Shown one piece after another: positions 46,331 to 56,581 of a stretch of DNA of 64,000 nt (within the stretch, counting starts at the first letter, position 1; each line of letters opens with the position of its first letter). The DNA comes from Intestinibaculum porci (GTDB taxonomy: Bacteria > Bacillota_I > Bacilli_A > Erysipelotrichales > Coprobacillaceae): assembly GCF_003925875.1 (NCBI RefSeq), contig NZ_AP019309.1, positions 3,038,001 through 3,102,000 on the forward strand, given 5' to 3'. A program made the translations under genes and the position numbers. Under the pieces are notes generated by a model that saw nothing but the letters and a program-made list of their open reading frames with translations, was not told the origin of the DNA and ran no database searches.

Positions 46331-47077
46331 TTAGCTTTGCGTTGTAATGGTATGGACATGATAGAAAAGCAGCTTAAGGCAGTCATAAGGGTTACGAGCA
46401 ACCCATACAGCAAAAGGGATATGATGCTTTTTCGCATATTGCACTTGATTATAGGTTAAATAACGAATTTGTGCATCTATCCCGCAATGATATTTCCTGA
46501 CAAAGTAAAAATCACTATGTGTAGCGGGACGATCATAGGTAATGTAGTAAATAGGGATAGTTTTATTAAAATAACGGACAATCATAATTTGGATGCGACT
46601 GCTCGAAAGAATGACAGCCTGTTTTTCCATGTGCATTTGTGCGACCGTTTGTAAAACGCGATCAACTCTTTGATCTCTGATCTGTTTAAGTTCAATAAAA
46701 GCTATTTTATGATACTTCTTACAAACTTCCAGATACTGTTTTAACGTCGGTAATTTATTTCCCTGGCGATAACGAATATGTTCAATATAATGATAACTAT
46801 GATCATTTAACATCCCTTTGCCATCAGTCTTTTTATTCATAGTAGGATCATGAAAGATCATAATTTGACCATCTTTGGTATCCTGTACATCGGTTTCAAT
46901 CCCGGTAAAGCGTGGATTTTGCCCAGCCGCGGTAAATGAGGAAATGGTATTTTCACAATGTAAACGACTGACTAAACCGCGATGAGCGATCAGCTTTTGA
47001 TGATCATTGGCATAATAGGCAAAGACAAAGAATACTGTTAGATAAAGCGTAAATAATATAAGAATCCTTCTTCTCAT
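46331..47077 (-). CDS. Glycerophosphodiester phosphodiesterase family protein
   Basis: 248 residues. One membrane span at residues 5-25 is followed by a GDPD barrel: LIAHRGLVSRLHCENT (His-Arg of the active site, then the Glu), ETDVQDTKDGQIMIFHDPTM (abbreviated, metal-binding Glu-Asp and His) and IAFIELK. The family hydrolyses glycerophosphodiesters from phospholipids or teichoic acid. I start at ATG 47077 after a GGGGG site; the longer frame extends into the neighbouring terminator. It lies just behind the sortase, suggesting a wall or membrane role. Confidence 0.85.
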   Translation of the reverse strand: MRRRILILFTLYLTVFFVFAYYANDHQKLIAHRGLVSRLHCENTISSFTAAGQNPRFTGIETDVQDTKDGQIMIFHDPTMNKKTDGKGMLNDHSYHYIEHIRYRQGNKLPTLKQYLEVCKKYHKIAFIELKQIRDQRVDRVLQTVAQMHMEKQAVILSSSRIQIMIVRYFNKTIPIYYITYDRPATHSDFYFVRKYHCGIDAQIRYLTYNQVQYAKKHHIPFAVWVARNPYDCLKLLFYHVHTITTQS

Positions 47078-47121
47078 AGAAATCAATCCCCCTTGGCATC
47101 CTATTGTACACCAATGGATAT

Positions 47122-47153
47122 AAAAAAACAGGTTTACGAGAAACCTGTTAATG
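47122..47153 (-). terminator. Terminator after the second sortase gene
   Basis: AACAGGTTT pairs with AAACCTGTT on the minus strand, followed by seven T. It overlaps the sortase stop. Confidence 0.88.
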
Positions 47154-47912
47154 AATATTTTGATCAAAGCGGCCATAGACGACATTACGGCGTACACTAT
47201 GGGCAGCTGAACATGTTGATAACATCAGTAAGTTCGCCTTATTTTTAGTATCGACATCTTCTCTTGCTAGAGACGTTGATAAAATCTTAGCCATATACTG
47301 CTGATAGTCATTGCCTTTAGAATACATCTTAGAATCAGCCTGATAAATATTGGTACTAAAGATATCATAGATACTTAATGAACCATCAGGGAGATAGACG
47401 TAAATATAAGGGTGACTATCCATATAAGACTGCGTTGCATACTGTTTTAATCCCGCAAACATGGAACCGTTTTTCATATTATGTCCATAGAGAATCGTAT
47501 TATCATCACTAAAGTCTTTCTTATTAATGGTATCCATAAAGATACAGCCAGCAAAAGAATACTGTCGATAGTAATTATGATGCAGGTATGTATCATTATT
47601 AGCCCCTTTTAAGATGGCATAATCAATAGCGGTATGCGGGATATAAATCCAGCCGATAATATCGTTGTTAATGCTTTTCAGCTTTTTGAAATCGATGGAA
47701 CGCTTTAAAGCGTTAGCATCATAGCCGACTTTGCCTTTTTTCTTGACTTGTCTTTGTTTGTGGGTGATCTTGACGACTTTTTCGCGTAACTCTTTATTGT
47801 CCTTATTGACCTTATAATACTTATAATAGGTATAACCTAAGTTAAAACCGCTATATAAGAAGACACATAAAGCGACGATAAAGATAATCCGCGCAATCCA
47901 CTTTTTAGCCAT
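47148..47912 (-). CDS. Class B sortase, non-pilus
   Basis: A 254-residue membrane sortase. Span near residues 8-28, coil, then the catalytic domain: AIDYAILKGANNDTYLHH, catalytic His in ILYGHNMKNG, Cys in LMLSTCSAA and Arg in VRRNVVYG. No substrate gene lies nearby, unlike the pilus sortase at 23955, so this may be the housekeeping or a general anchoring enzyme. Its start overlaps the ychF stop by one base. Confidence 0.88.
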   Translation of the reverse strand: MAKKWIARIIFIVALCVFLYSGFNLGYTYYKYYKVNKDNKELREKVVKITHKQRQVKKKGKVGYDANALKRSIDFKKLKSINNDIIGWIYIPHTAIDYAILKGANNDTYLHHNYYRQYSFAGCIFMDTINKKDFSDDNTILYGHNMKNGSMFAGLKQYATQSYMDSHPYIYVYLPDGSLSIYDIFSTNIYQADSKMYSKGNDYQQYMAKILSTSLAREDVDTKNKANLLMLSTCSAAHSVRRNVVYGRFDQNIH

Positions 47913-49012
47913 TAGACATTAAACTTGAAGAACATGACGTCACCGTCTACGCCCTTATAAGTTTTTCCTTCCTGACGAATCTTGCCAGCTTCTTTTAAAG
48001 CTGTTTCACTGCCATACTTCATCAGATCATCATAGCTGTATGTTTCGGCACGGATGAAACCACGCTGGAAATCGGTATGGATAATACCAGCCATTTCTGG
48101 TGCAGTCATGCCATCAGTAAAAGTCCAGGCACGACATTCATCAGGCCCAACTGTAAAGAAGGTCTTTAAATTCAGTAAGGCATATGTTTCTTTGATCAGT
48201 TTATCAAGACCACTTTCTTTAATACCTAAGTCATCCATGAAGACTTGTTTGTCTTCATCATCAAGAGCCGCTAATTCTTCTTCAATCTGCGCACAGATTG
48301 GCACGACATCAGCGCCTTCTTTTTTCGTATATTCGACTAACTGATTATAGAATGGGTTCGTCGTTGGATCTTCAATATCTTCTTCACCCATATTCGCCAC
48401 ATAAATAATTGGTTTCGCGGTTAAGAAGTTATACTGACGTACCCATACCATTTCTTCTTTAGAAAAGTCTAAGCTGCGGACAGGTTTATTATCTTCTAAG
48501 ACATCTTTGATGCGTTTTAATACATCTAATTCTTCCTTAGCTTCTTTATCCCCAGACTGCGCTTTCTTTTCAATCTTGCCGATACGTTTTTCAACAGTTT
48601 CTAAATCCGCAAAGATTAATTCTAAGTTAATCGTTTCGACATCACGAACGGGATCTACGCTGCCATCCACGTGGGTAATATCTTTATCTCTAAAGCAACG
48701 CACCACTTCCACAATGGCATTGGTTTCACGAATGTTGGCTAAGAACTTATTCCCTAAACCTTCACCACGAGAAGCCCCTTTGACTAATCCGGCGATATCC
48801 GTAAATTCAAATGTTGTATAAATTGTTTTCTTTGGGTTAAATAATTTTGCAAGATCATCTAAACGGTGATCAGGAACTTCCACAACGCCGACATTAGGAT
48901 CAATAGTGGCGAAAGGATAGTTGGCTGCTTCGACCTGTGCATTGGTGATCGCATTAAATAAAGTAGACTTACCAACGTTTGGTAACCCTACGATTCCAGC
49001 TGTTAAAGCCAT
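47912..49012 (-). CDS. ychF: Ribosome-binding ATPase YchF
   Basis: A 366-residue P-loop protein of the Obg family that prefers ATP over GTP. The P-loop is GLPNVGKSTLFNA at residues 8-20; the Switch II DIAGLVKGASRGEGLGN follows. The middle coiled coil and a C-terminal TGS domain (KTFFTVGPDECRAWT and MFFKFNV) are present. Length is normal. The gene overlaps the sortase start and reads on the minus strand. Confidence 0.95.
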   Translation of the reverse strand: MALTAGIVGLPNVGKSTLFNAITNAQVEAANYPFATIDPNVGVVEVPDHRLDDLAKLFNPKKTIYTTFEFTDIAGLVKGASRGEGLGNKFLANIRETNAIVEVVRCFRDKDITHVDGSVDPVRDVETINLELIFADLETVEKRIGKIEKKAQSGDKEAKEELDVLKRIKDVLEDNKPVRSLDFSKEEMVWVRQYNFLTAKPIIYVANMGEEDIEDPTTNPFYNQLVEYTKKEGADVVPICAQIEEELAALDDEDKQVFMDDLGIKESGLDKLIKETYALLNLKTFFTVGPDECRAWTFTDGMTAPEMAGIIHTDFQRGFIRAETYSYDDLMKYGSETALKEAGKIRQEGKTYKGVDGDVMFFKFNV

Positions 49013-49094
49013 GTTTTTATCACTCCTTCATTTTCACGCTCTCATTTTAATATAGTTACCTTTAAAAAGCAATTAAACATGCTATACTTAAGAC

Positions 49095-49568
49095 ATGAAA
49101 ACATTTTACTTATCAATAAATCAATATTTACAAAAACATCCTGCCTATCGGCATTTCATCGCCTTGGTGACCAAGTTCTCGGTCTACCCTTTTTATGGGC
49201 TTTACCCGGCAATTTTAGTCTATCTTTATATGACCAATAATGACCTGCTCATCGAGGTCACATTGAAACCTTTCTTTATGTTTCTCTTTGTGACCCTCTT
49301 TCGCAAAATGATCAATCGTCCAAGACCTTATGATCAGCTGCCGATCACCCCGATCGAAGAACATAAACAAGGAGAATCCTTTCCTTCCCGTCATAGCGCC
49401 AGTGCTTTTATTATTGCCTTAATGATCATAAAAGTATCACTTCCATTAGGTATCTTCGCATTATTATGCGCCATTATTGTGGCCTTATCGCGCTTACTTG
49501 GCGGTTTACATTACTTATCAGATATTGTGGCAGCCATTTTATTATCCGTATTGCTCTATTTTATCTGA
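49095..49568 (+). CDS. PAP2 family phosphatase
   Basis: A 157-residue membrane phosphatase with about five spans. The three PAP2 motifs are present: KMINRPRP (K-x6-RP), SFPSRHSASA (PSGH-like, here PSRH) and SRLLGGLHYLSD (SR-x5-H-x3-D). Members dephosphorylate undecaprenyl pyrophosphate or phosphatidylglycerol phosphate. It reads towards the Crp/Fnr gene, and their 3' ends overlap by eight bases. Confidence 0.88.
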   Translation: MKTFYLSINQYLQKHPAYRHFIALVTKFSVYPFYGLYPAILVYLYMTNNDLLIEVTLKPFFMFLFVTLFRKMINRPRPYDQLPITPIEEHKQGESFPSRHSASAFIIALMIIKVSLPLGIFALLCAIIVALSRLLGGLHYLSDIVAAILLSVLLYFI

Positions 49569-50220
49569 AACAGTAAGCATCCTGTCCCAGCTCTTCTAGA
49601 GCCTGGGGCTTTTTAATCATGTAGACACCTCGTTTGACCTTTTCAATATAGCCTTCATCGACAAAGCTTTTAATCACTCTTTGAATTTGTCTGTAAGAAC
49701 AGCCAATCATCTGGGCGACGCGGACAAAGTTATCTTCTACTCGATCATCCTCCGCCACGCTGATGAGATACGAAGCCAAGCGATTTTCCACTGGGAAATG
49801 TAAGGAGATCGCAGCATTGTTCCCGCTATAATAAGTAATCAAAGCTAAGTGTCTGGCAATATAGGTCATAAACATCAGATCATGCATGAAGATGTCTCGC
49901 GTCGTTTTCACATTGATACAAAGGGCGATGCATTTACTCATGGCAATCGCATCATGACTAACAGGCAGGCCATTCATAAATTCTACCATCCCAATCACTT
50001 CACCGACCTGGGAAATTCCATTCAGCAAAGTCGCACCATTGGAATTGGTATGAAGAGTCTGCACCTTCCCTTCGACAATGATGTAGGCATAATGGAGGTC
50101 TTCTCCCTGATCTAACAGGTAATCGCCTTTTTTAAATATTCTCTTTTCTAAATACCGATAATTCTCTGGAGAAACGATAGAACGTTCTTCAAGAATTTTC
50201 AAAAACTTGTCATTTTTCAT
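49561..50220 (-). CDS. Crp/Fnr family transcription regulator
   Basis: 219 residues: an N-terminal cyclic-nucleotide-like beta-roll (IFKKGDYLLDQGEDLHYAYIIVEGKVQTL, abbreviated, residues 28-55, and ISQVGEVIGMVEF) and a C-terminal winged helix (VRVAQMIGCSYRQIQRVIKSF). There is no iron-sulfur cysteine set, so it is not Fnr; the ligand is unknown. It is divergent from the YdcZ-type transporter pair, with a perfect palindrome between, so it probably regulates those genes. Confidence 0.88.
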   Translation of the reverse strand: MKNDKFLKILEERSIVSPENYRYLEKRIFKKGDYLLDQGEDLHYAYIIVEGKVQTLHTNSNGATLLNGISQVGEVIGMVEFMNGLPVSHDAIAMSKCIALCINVKTTRDIFMHDLMFMTYIARHLALITYYSGNNAAISLHFPVENRLASYLISVAEDDRVEDNFVRVAQMIGCSYRQIQRVIKSFVDEGYIEKVKRGVYMIKKPQALEELGQDAYCFR

Positions 50221-50240
50221 AAAATCACCACCTTTAATAT

Positions 50241-50250
50241 GACATATGTC
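50241..50250 (+). promoter_or_regulatory. Crp-type operator at -41.5 of the transporter promoter
   Basis: GACATATGTC is a perfect ten-base palindrome. The -10 box TATAAT lies at 50275-50280 and there is no good -35, so the start is near 50287 and the palindrome is centred near -41.5, the class II activator position used by Crp-family proteins. Confidence 0.6.
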
Positions 50251-50298
50251 GTGTTTTTTTGCAATAAAAGCACCTATAATGTCACACGGGGTGAGAAG

Positions 50299-50715
50299 AT
50301 GGAATTATTACTAGCAGCAATCTGTGGAATGACAGTTTCTTATATGAATATACTAAACGGTCAATTATCAGCGGTAACCGGTAGTTTTCTATCTCTGGTT
50401 GTGATTCATCTGACAGGATTAATAGCGGTAATCCTGATGTTAGCAGTCAGAAAAGAGAAACTCACATTCAAAGCAGGAATCCCCCTCTTTGCCTACAGCG
50501 GTGGCATCGTTGGTGTACTAACAACCCTCTTTAGCGTAGTCGCAGTCTCAAAAGTTGGTGCAGCATCTCTAACAGCCTTATCATTAGGCGGCCAAATGGC
50601 AATTTCATTTCTGCTTGAACAAAACGGATGGCTCGGTGCTAGAAAACAGGCTATGACCCTTCCTAAGTTTGCTGGGTTATGTGTCGTAATTCTCGGGATT
50701 GGAGTGATGTTCTCA
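50299..50715 (+). CDS. YdcZ-type (DUF606) small permease subunit A
   Basis: A five-span, about 139-residue membrane protein, MELLLAAICGMTVSYMNILNGQ at the start, of the DMT_YdcZ family, small half-size drug/metabolite carriers. The ATG at 50299 follows GGGGTGAGAA. The stop TGA at 50716-50718 overlaps the start of subunit B, so the coding end here is the last sense codon before it. Paired short carriers like this often act as a heterodimer. Substrate unknown. Confidence 0.75.
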
Positions 50716-51185
50716 TGATCGCCGTACTCTGTTCAATCTTTAGTGGTGTAACGATTGTATTATCGCGTCAAATCAATGGTTACTTCACTAAAAATACCAG
50801 TGCCAGCACAAGCACTTTTATGAATTACTTTACAGGGCTCGTCAGTTCAATCATAATATTTATCTTTTATGGGATCTCACTTACGCCACATATGAGAATA
50901 GAAACGTTCACAACAAATCCAATGATTCTCTTCGGCGGTGCAATCAGCGTCATCAATGTCTTTATACTCAATATCCTAGTATTAAGAGTACCGCCTGTGG
51001 CTTTGACCCTTACGACCTTTATTACTCAGATCCTTAGTGGGATGCTCTTCGATTATCTCTTTTATGGTCTCTTCTCCCCTCGTAAATTATTAGGTATATG
51101 CATCGTGATCGCTGGGTTAATCATCTCGCAGATGCCCGCGAAAAAACCGATGTACAGTACAATGACCCCTAAGAAGTCCAAATAA
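50715..51185 (+). CDS. YdcZ-type (DUF606) small permease subunit B
   Basis: 156 residues with about five spans, MIAVLCSIFSGVTIVLSRQINGYF at the start, a diverged partner of the preceding protein. The ATG at 50715 overlaps the upstream stop (ATGA), as expected for a translationally coupled heterodimer. A terminator follows. Both are probably controlled by the divergent Crp/Fnr regulator. Confidence 0.75.
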   Translation: MIAVLCSIFSGVTIVLSRQINGYFTKNTSASTSTFMNYFTGLVSSIIIFIFYGISLTPHMRIETFTTNPMILFGGAISVINVFILNILVLRVPPVALTLTTFITQILSGMLFDYLFYGLFSPRKLLGICIVIAGLIISQMPAKKPMYSTMTPKKSK

Positions 51186-51202
51186 TAGGACTTCTTTTTT
51201 TG
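51172..51202 (+). terminator. Terminator after the permease pair
   Basis: AGAAGTCC pairs with GGACTTCT around an eight-base loop, followed by eight T. Confidence 0.88.
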
Positions 51203-51253
51203 TGTCTTGACTAAGGATCTCTGTTATTTACTTTCCAGCTGGATCCTTCGCAA

Positions 51254-51285
51254 TTAAAAATGGTGAAGGAGCATCCTTCACCATC
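51254..51285 (-). terminator. Terminator of galT-galK
   Basis: ATGGTGAAGG pairs with CCTTCACCAT around a five-base loop on the minus strand, followed by T-rich sequence. Confidence 0.88.
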
Positions 51286-51287
51286 AA

Positions 51288-52562
51288 TTATAATACTTTT
51301 TTACCACCGTATTTACGGACTTTTAAGACATGACAGCTGCCTTCACCAAAGTATTTTTCAATGCCTTTCTTATAGGTGTCGACATAATCATTGGCAACGA
51401 AGGCCTGAATAGTTCCCGCAAAACCGCCACCATGGACACGGCAGACACCATGATCACCTAAGAGATCTTCTGACAAGGTTAACGCTAAAGAAACACTCTG
51501 ATGCTGTGGATCGGATGAAGCGTAGACATTCTGTAAAACTTTGTAGCTAGAGTTACCAGAGGCTTTCACTAAGTTTAAGAAAGCTGGGAAGTCTTTGTTT
51601 TCTAAAGCCGCTACTTCCTGTGGAACACGGTCATTTTCTTTAAAGAAATGATAAGCACGTAAAGCCGCACGATCTCCGCATTTTTCTCGTACTTCATCCA
51701 TATGGTCTAAGAAATCCTGCAAGTTAACTTCTCTTAAAACATCTTTACCAAAGAACTGTGCGACAGCTTTCATTTCTGCTGGGACAGCTGCATATTCATC
51801 GGTTAAATTAGCATGGGAACCTTTGGCATCGACAATACATAAGCTGTAGCCAAATTCTCCAAAGTCTACATCAACATGTTTAACATCAGGATTTTCAGGA
51901 TCCTTAAAATCAATCGTAATTAAGCCGCCGACCGCACAGGCACACTGATCCATTAAACCGCATGGTTTACCAAAGTATACATTTTCTGCGTACTGACCGA
52001 CTTTCGCAATCGTAACCATATCAATGGCCATATCGTTGTATAAACCATCAATAATCGTGCCAATGATATCTTCAAAAGCAGCCGATGATGATAAACCAGC
52101 CCCAATCAGGACATCACTAGTAATATAAGCATCGAAACCGCCAATCTTATAGCCTAAATCTTTTAATTTCGCTACAACCCCTTTAATTAAAGCGACGGAA
52201 GTTCCTTCTTCAGAGTCTACTTTTTCTAAGTGATTCAAATCAATTTCAGGGATATCATAATCATCAGATAAGACTTTGATGATATTGTCACGTTTACGGA
52301 CAATCCCAATGGCATCTAAGTTAATCGCCGCCGCTAAAACACGACCATGCTGATGATCGGTATGGTTACCGCCGACTTCACTGCGTCCAGCCGCAGTATA
52401 AATTTCAAAATCACCTTCGCCATATAATGATTCAAACTTATCAATGGCGCTTTCATAACGCTGATACTGATAGTCTAATAAGCTTTCATCTTCATATAAG
52501 TCTAATAAGACACCATCTAACTGACGGTATGATAATTTTTCTTTGAATTCCTGTGTGTTCAT
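51288..52562 (-). CDS. galK: Galactokinase
   Basis: A 424-residue GHMP kinase that phosphorylates galactose at C1. The substrate motif reads GRSEVGGNHTDHQHG where many galactokinases have a GRVNLIGEHTDY-type motif, and the ATP loop is GAGLSSSAAFED. The C-terminal VHGGGFAGTIQAF motif is present. Last gene of the galT-galK operon; the start lies three bases after the galT stop. Confidence 0.92.
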   Translation of the reverse strand: MNTQEFKEKLSYRQLDGVLLDLYEDESLLDYQYQRYESAIDKFESLYGEGDFEIYTAAGRSEVGGNHTDHQHGRVLAAAINLDAIGIVRKRDNIIKVLSDDYDIPEIDLNHLEKVDSEEGTSVALIKGVVAKLKDLGYKIGGFDAYITSDVLIGAGLSSSAAFEDIIGTIIDGLYNDMAIDMVTIAKVGQYAENVYFGKPCGLMDQCACAVGGLITIDFKDPENPDVKHVDVDFGEFGYSLCIVDAKGSHANLTDEYAAVPAEMKAVAQFFGKDVLREVNLQDFLDHMDEVREKCGDRAALRAYHFFKENDRVPQEVAALENKDFPAFLNLVKASGNSSYKVLQNVYASSDPQHQSVSLALTLSEDLLGDHGVCRVHGGGFAGTIQAFVANDYVDTYKKGIEKYFGEGSCHVLKVRKYGGKKVL

Positions 52563-52565
52563 TGT

Positions 52566-54044
52566 TTACTCTCCTTCTAATGCGTATGATACAAATTTCT
52601 TAAAGCCAGCCATGCCATCATCATTCATCTTATAGACACCGGCATTTTCTAATACATTGGTAAAGACATCCGTTAACCCCTGTCGAAGCACGTCGTCGAC
52701 ATTTTCTTCTGTGATATGCTGCGCTGAAAGTTCCTGATACCAGTCTTTGTGTTTTTCCAGACATTCGTAGTCATCAATATTTTTCTGACCTAACAGGCAG
52801 TCTTTAAGCAAGTTCATTTCATCTTTTAAACGAGCTGGCAAGATCGCTAAGCCCATGACTTCAATCAGACCGATATTTTCTTTCTTAATATGATGGTTTT
52901 CGGCATGAGGATGGAAGATGCCTAATGGATATTCCTCAGTGGTACGGTTATTACGTAAAACCAGATCCAAGACATAATCATCACCGCGACGACGGGCAAT
53001 CGGAGTAATGGTATTATGTCTCGTCTCTCCAGTATGAGAGAGAATATCATGGTCTGCATCATCGTAATCAATCCACTTTGCAAGAATCTTATCCGCTAAA
53101 GCAATCAGCCGCTCCTTTGAGGCAGAGGTTAAACGAATCGTTGTCAATGGCCAGTAGAGCAATTCTGCTTTACAGTCCTTTAATTGATAGACTTCCATCA
53201 CTTTGGCATCTTCAATTGGGAAATGATAGGCCCCGCCCTGATAATGATCATGAGTTAAAATAGAACCCCCAACAATTGGTAAATCGGCATTAGAGCCTAA
53301 CATGTAATGCGGGAACTGAGTAATAAAATCCAATAAGTGGACAAATGTCTGGTGATCCACTTTCATTGGAACATGCTTTTCATTAAAAACGATACAGTGT
53401 TCATTGTAGTAAACATAAGGTGAATACTGCATATAATAACGATCTCCCGCTAAGGATAACGGAATAATACGATGATTTTCTCGCGCTGGACGACGTAAGT
53501 CGCCAGCAAAACCAACATTTTCCTTACAAAGCAGACATTGTGGATAGCTGCTGTTTTTCATTAGGCGGGCCGCCGCAATGGCTTTTGGATCCTTTTCTGG
53601 TTTAGAAAGATTGATCGTAATTTCAATGGGGCCATACTTCGTACCTTTTTTAAAACGAATATTCTTTTCAATGCGCGGCATCCGAATATAGTTAGAGGCA
53701 ATTGATAAATCATAGTAGTATGATGTCGCCGCCTGCGGTGAAATGGCATACTGTTTTTGGAAGTTTTCAATCACTTCGTGAGGTCGCGGCATTAATAAGC
53801 CCATAATCCGCGTATCAAACAAATCACGACTGACTGTGCCATCTTCACATAAGCCATGGTTTACGGCATAGTCTAACATCGCTGATAAAATCTCTTCTAA
53901 AGGGGCATCCTCTGTATCTATTTTAGTAAAATCTTCTAAATGGAACAAGTCTAATAGGCTGTTGACCGTAAAATCAACATCATCTTCCGTAATCAGATGA
54001 TGACCTAAAGCATACTTAATAAGCTGACAAATCTCTTTATTCAT
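52566..54044 (-). CDS. galT: Galactose-1-phosphate uridylyltransferase, Firmicute type
   Basis: A 492-residue enzyme swapping galactose-1-phosphate with UDP-glucose. It is the long class II form found in lactobacilli and other Firmicutes. Visible parts include MGLLMPRPHEV, TKYGPIEITINLSKP, CLLCKENVGFAG, ENHRIIPLSLAGDRYYMQYSPY (abbreviated) and the His-rich THDHYQGGAYHF. First gene of the operon, with promoter and operators in the divergent gap to galR. Confidence 0.92.
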   Translation of the reverse strand: MNKEICQLIKYALGHHLITEDDVDFTVNSLLDLFHLEDFTKIDTEDAPLEEILSAMLDYAVNHGLCEDGTVSRDLFDTRIMGLLMPRPHEVIENFQKQYAISPQAATSYYYDLSIASNYIRMPRIEKNIRFKKGTKYGPIEITINLSKPEKDPKAIAAARLMKNSSYPQCLLCKENVGFAGDLRRPARENHRIIPLSLAGDRYYMQYSPYVYYNEHCIVFNEKHVPMKVDHQTFVHLLDFITQFPHYMLGSNADLPIVGGSILTHDHYQGGAYHFPIEDAKVMEVYQLKDCKAELLYWPLTTIRLTSASKERLIALADKILAKWIDYDDADHDILSHTGETRHNTITPIARRRGDDYVLDLVLRNNRTTEEYPLGIFHPHAENHHIKKENIGLIEVMGLAILPARLKDEMNLLKDCLLGQKNIDDYECLEKHKDWYQELSAQHITEENVDDVLRQGLTDVFTNVLENAGVYKMNDDGMAGFKKFVSYALEGE

Positions 54045-54070
54045 GACAATTCCTCTCTTTCGACAGCTTC

Positions 54071-54099
54071 ATTATAACTACCCAGTAAATATAAAGCAA
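54071..54099 (-). promoter_or_regulatory. Promoter of galT-galK
   Basis: On the minus strand TTGCTT (54094-54099) and a perfect TATAAT (54071-54076) with a 17-base spacer. A GalR-type half-site CAGTAAA (54083-54089) lies in the spacer. Confidence 0.75.
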
Positions 54100-54104
54100 T
54101 ACTT

Positions 54105-54124
54105 TTTAGTAATATTTTACTAAA
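54105..54124. promoter_or_regulatory. GalR operator O1
   Basis: TTTAGTAATATTTTACTAAA, a 20-base inverted repeat with one mismatch, next to the galT -35 box. Same half-site TAGTAAA as O2. Confidence 0.7.
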
Positions 54125-54150
54125 TTATAAGCAAAGAGGATAAATTCATT

Positions 54151-55193
<1,043 letters not shown>

Positions 55194-55195
<2 letters not shown>

Positions 55196-55228
55196 AAGAG
55201 CCGAACATTGCGTTCGACTCTTTTCATT
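55194..55228. terminator. Bidirectional terminator between galR and galE
   Basis: AAAAGAGCCGAAC pairs with GTTCGACTCTTTT with one mismatch, giving T-runs in both directions. Confidence 0.8.
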
Positions 55229-55259
55229 AAGAATTTATGACGTGATCCTTACTACGCGA

Positions 55260-56276
55260 TTACTTCTTATAACCCTGAGGATTCTTCTTCTGGAAGTTCC
55301 ATGAATCACGGCACATGTCTGCTAAATCACGTTTTGCTTCCCAGCCTAAAACATCTTTCGCTTTCTGGGCACTTGAATAAAGTTCAGGTAAGTCACCAGC
55401 ACGTCTTGGACCAATTTCATAGTTTAATTTCATATTGTTCACTTCTTCAAATGTATGAACAATATCTAAAACGGAATATGGATGACCAGTACCTAAGTTA
55501 ATAATATCTGTCCCTTTACGAGAAGCTGCATATTCCACTGCTTTGACATGACCATCAGCTAAGTCCATGACATGGATATAGTCTCTTAAGCATGTGCCAT
55601 CAGGGGTTGGATAATCACCGCCGAAAACAGTTAATTTTTCACGACGGCCAACCGCTACCTGAGTAACATAAGGCATTAAGTTATTTGGGATCCCCTGTGG
55701 ATCTTCCCCAATTAAACCGCTTGGATGTGCACCAATTGGGTTGAAGTATCTTAATAAGATAACTGATAAATCCTGATCAGGAACTGTTGCATCGGTTAAG
55801 ATCTGTTCCATCATCCATTTGGTCCAGCCATAAGGGTTAGTACATGTTCCCTTCTTGCAGTCTTCCGTTAATGGTGATTTGTTTTCTGAACCATAAACTG
55901 TCGCACTTGAAGAGAAGACGATGTTCTTCACGTTATGTGATCTCATCACTTCTAATAACGCTAATGTGGTATCAATATTATTACGATAGTATTCAATTGG
56001 TTTCTGTACTGATTCACCAACAGCTTTTAAACCTGCAAAGTGAATGACACAGTCAATTTTATTTTCATCAAAGATTTTATTTAAAGCATCGACATCTTTC
56101 ACGTCCGCTTCATAGTGTGTCACTTCCGTATTGGTTAACTGTCCAACTCTTCTGACAGCCTCTTCACTGGAATTTGAATAGTTATCAACGATGACAACAT
56201 CATGGCCGGCTTCAATTAAAGCCACGGCTGTATGGGAACCGATGAAACCAGCTCCTCCTGCTAATAATACTCTCAT
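55260..56276 (-). CDS. galE: UDP-glucose 4-epimerase
   Basis: A 338-residue NAD-dependent short-chain dehydrogenase/reductase that interconverts UDP-galactose and UDP-glucose. The Rossmann motif is GGAGFIGSHTA at residues 7-17; the Ser/Tyr/Lys active site is FSSSATVYG and NPYGWTKWMMEQ. HFAGLKAVGES is typical. It converges on galR and is transcribed separately from galT-galK, perhaps to provide UDP-galactose for the envelope as well. Confidence 0.95.
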   Translation of the reverse strand: MRVLLAGGAGFIGSHTAVALIEAGHDVVIVDNYSNSSEEAVRRVGQLTNTEVTHYEADVKDVDALNKIFDENKIDCVIHFAGLKAVGESVQKPIEYYRNNIDTTLALLEVMRSHNVKNIVFSSSATVYGSENKSPLTEDCKKGTCTNPYGWTKWMMEQILTDATVPDQDLSVILLRYFNPIGAHPSGLIGEDPQGIPNNLMPYVTQVAVGRREKLTVFGGDYPTPDGTCLRDYIHVMDLADGHVKAVEYAASRKGTDIINLGTGHPYSVLDIVHTFEEVNNMKLNYEIGPRRAGDLPELYSSAQKAKDVLGWEAKRDLADMCRDSWNFQKKNPQGYKK

Positions 56277-56390
56277 AGTAATCCTCCTTTAAATTCCCCT
56301 TTATTTTAACATCTCATTATATGTCTTAAAATACCTCTATAAAGCTTACTTTATACCATAATGCGACATTTTTACTAAAAATGTACTTAT

Positions 56391-56579
56391 TTACTCGTGA
56401 TGTGTAATCACTTTCTTTAAACGCTTCTCAAAATCACGACGGGAAAACATAACAATCGCCCCGCAGCCCATGCATTTGATTTTGATATCTGCGCCCATGC
56501 GAATAATCTCCCACTGCGTAGATTTCTTGCAGGGATGAGGTTTCTTCATTTCAATAATATCGTGTAATCCGTACTCCAT
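56391..56579 (-). CDS. DUF951 family small protein
   Basis: 62 residues with DIIEMKKPHPC, WEIIRMGADIKIKCMGCG and SRRDFEKRLKKV, the complete DUF951 pattern. Cysteines suggest zinc binding; the role is unknown. It starts two bases after the folD stop, so it belongs to that operon. Many Firmicutes keep this gene near ychF or rpsF instead. Confidence 0.88.
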   Translation of the reverse strand: MEYGLHDIIEMKKPHPCKKSTQWEIIRMGADIKIKCMGCGAIVMFSRRDFEKRLKKVITHHE

Positions 56580-56581
56580 GG

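Noticed and set aside
46240-46437. 65-codon minus-strand frame beyond the GDPD gene
   Set aside because: It overlaps the end of the GDPD gene in another frame and runs through the terminator; no ribosome binding site fits.
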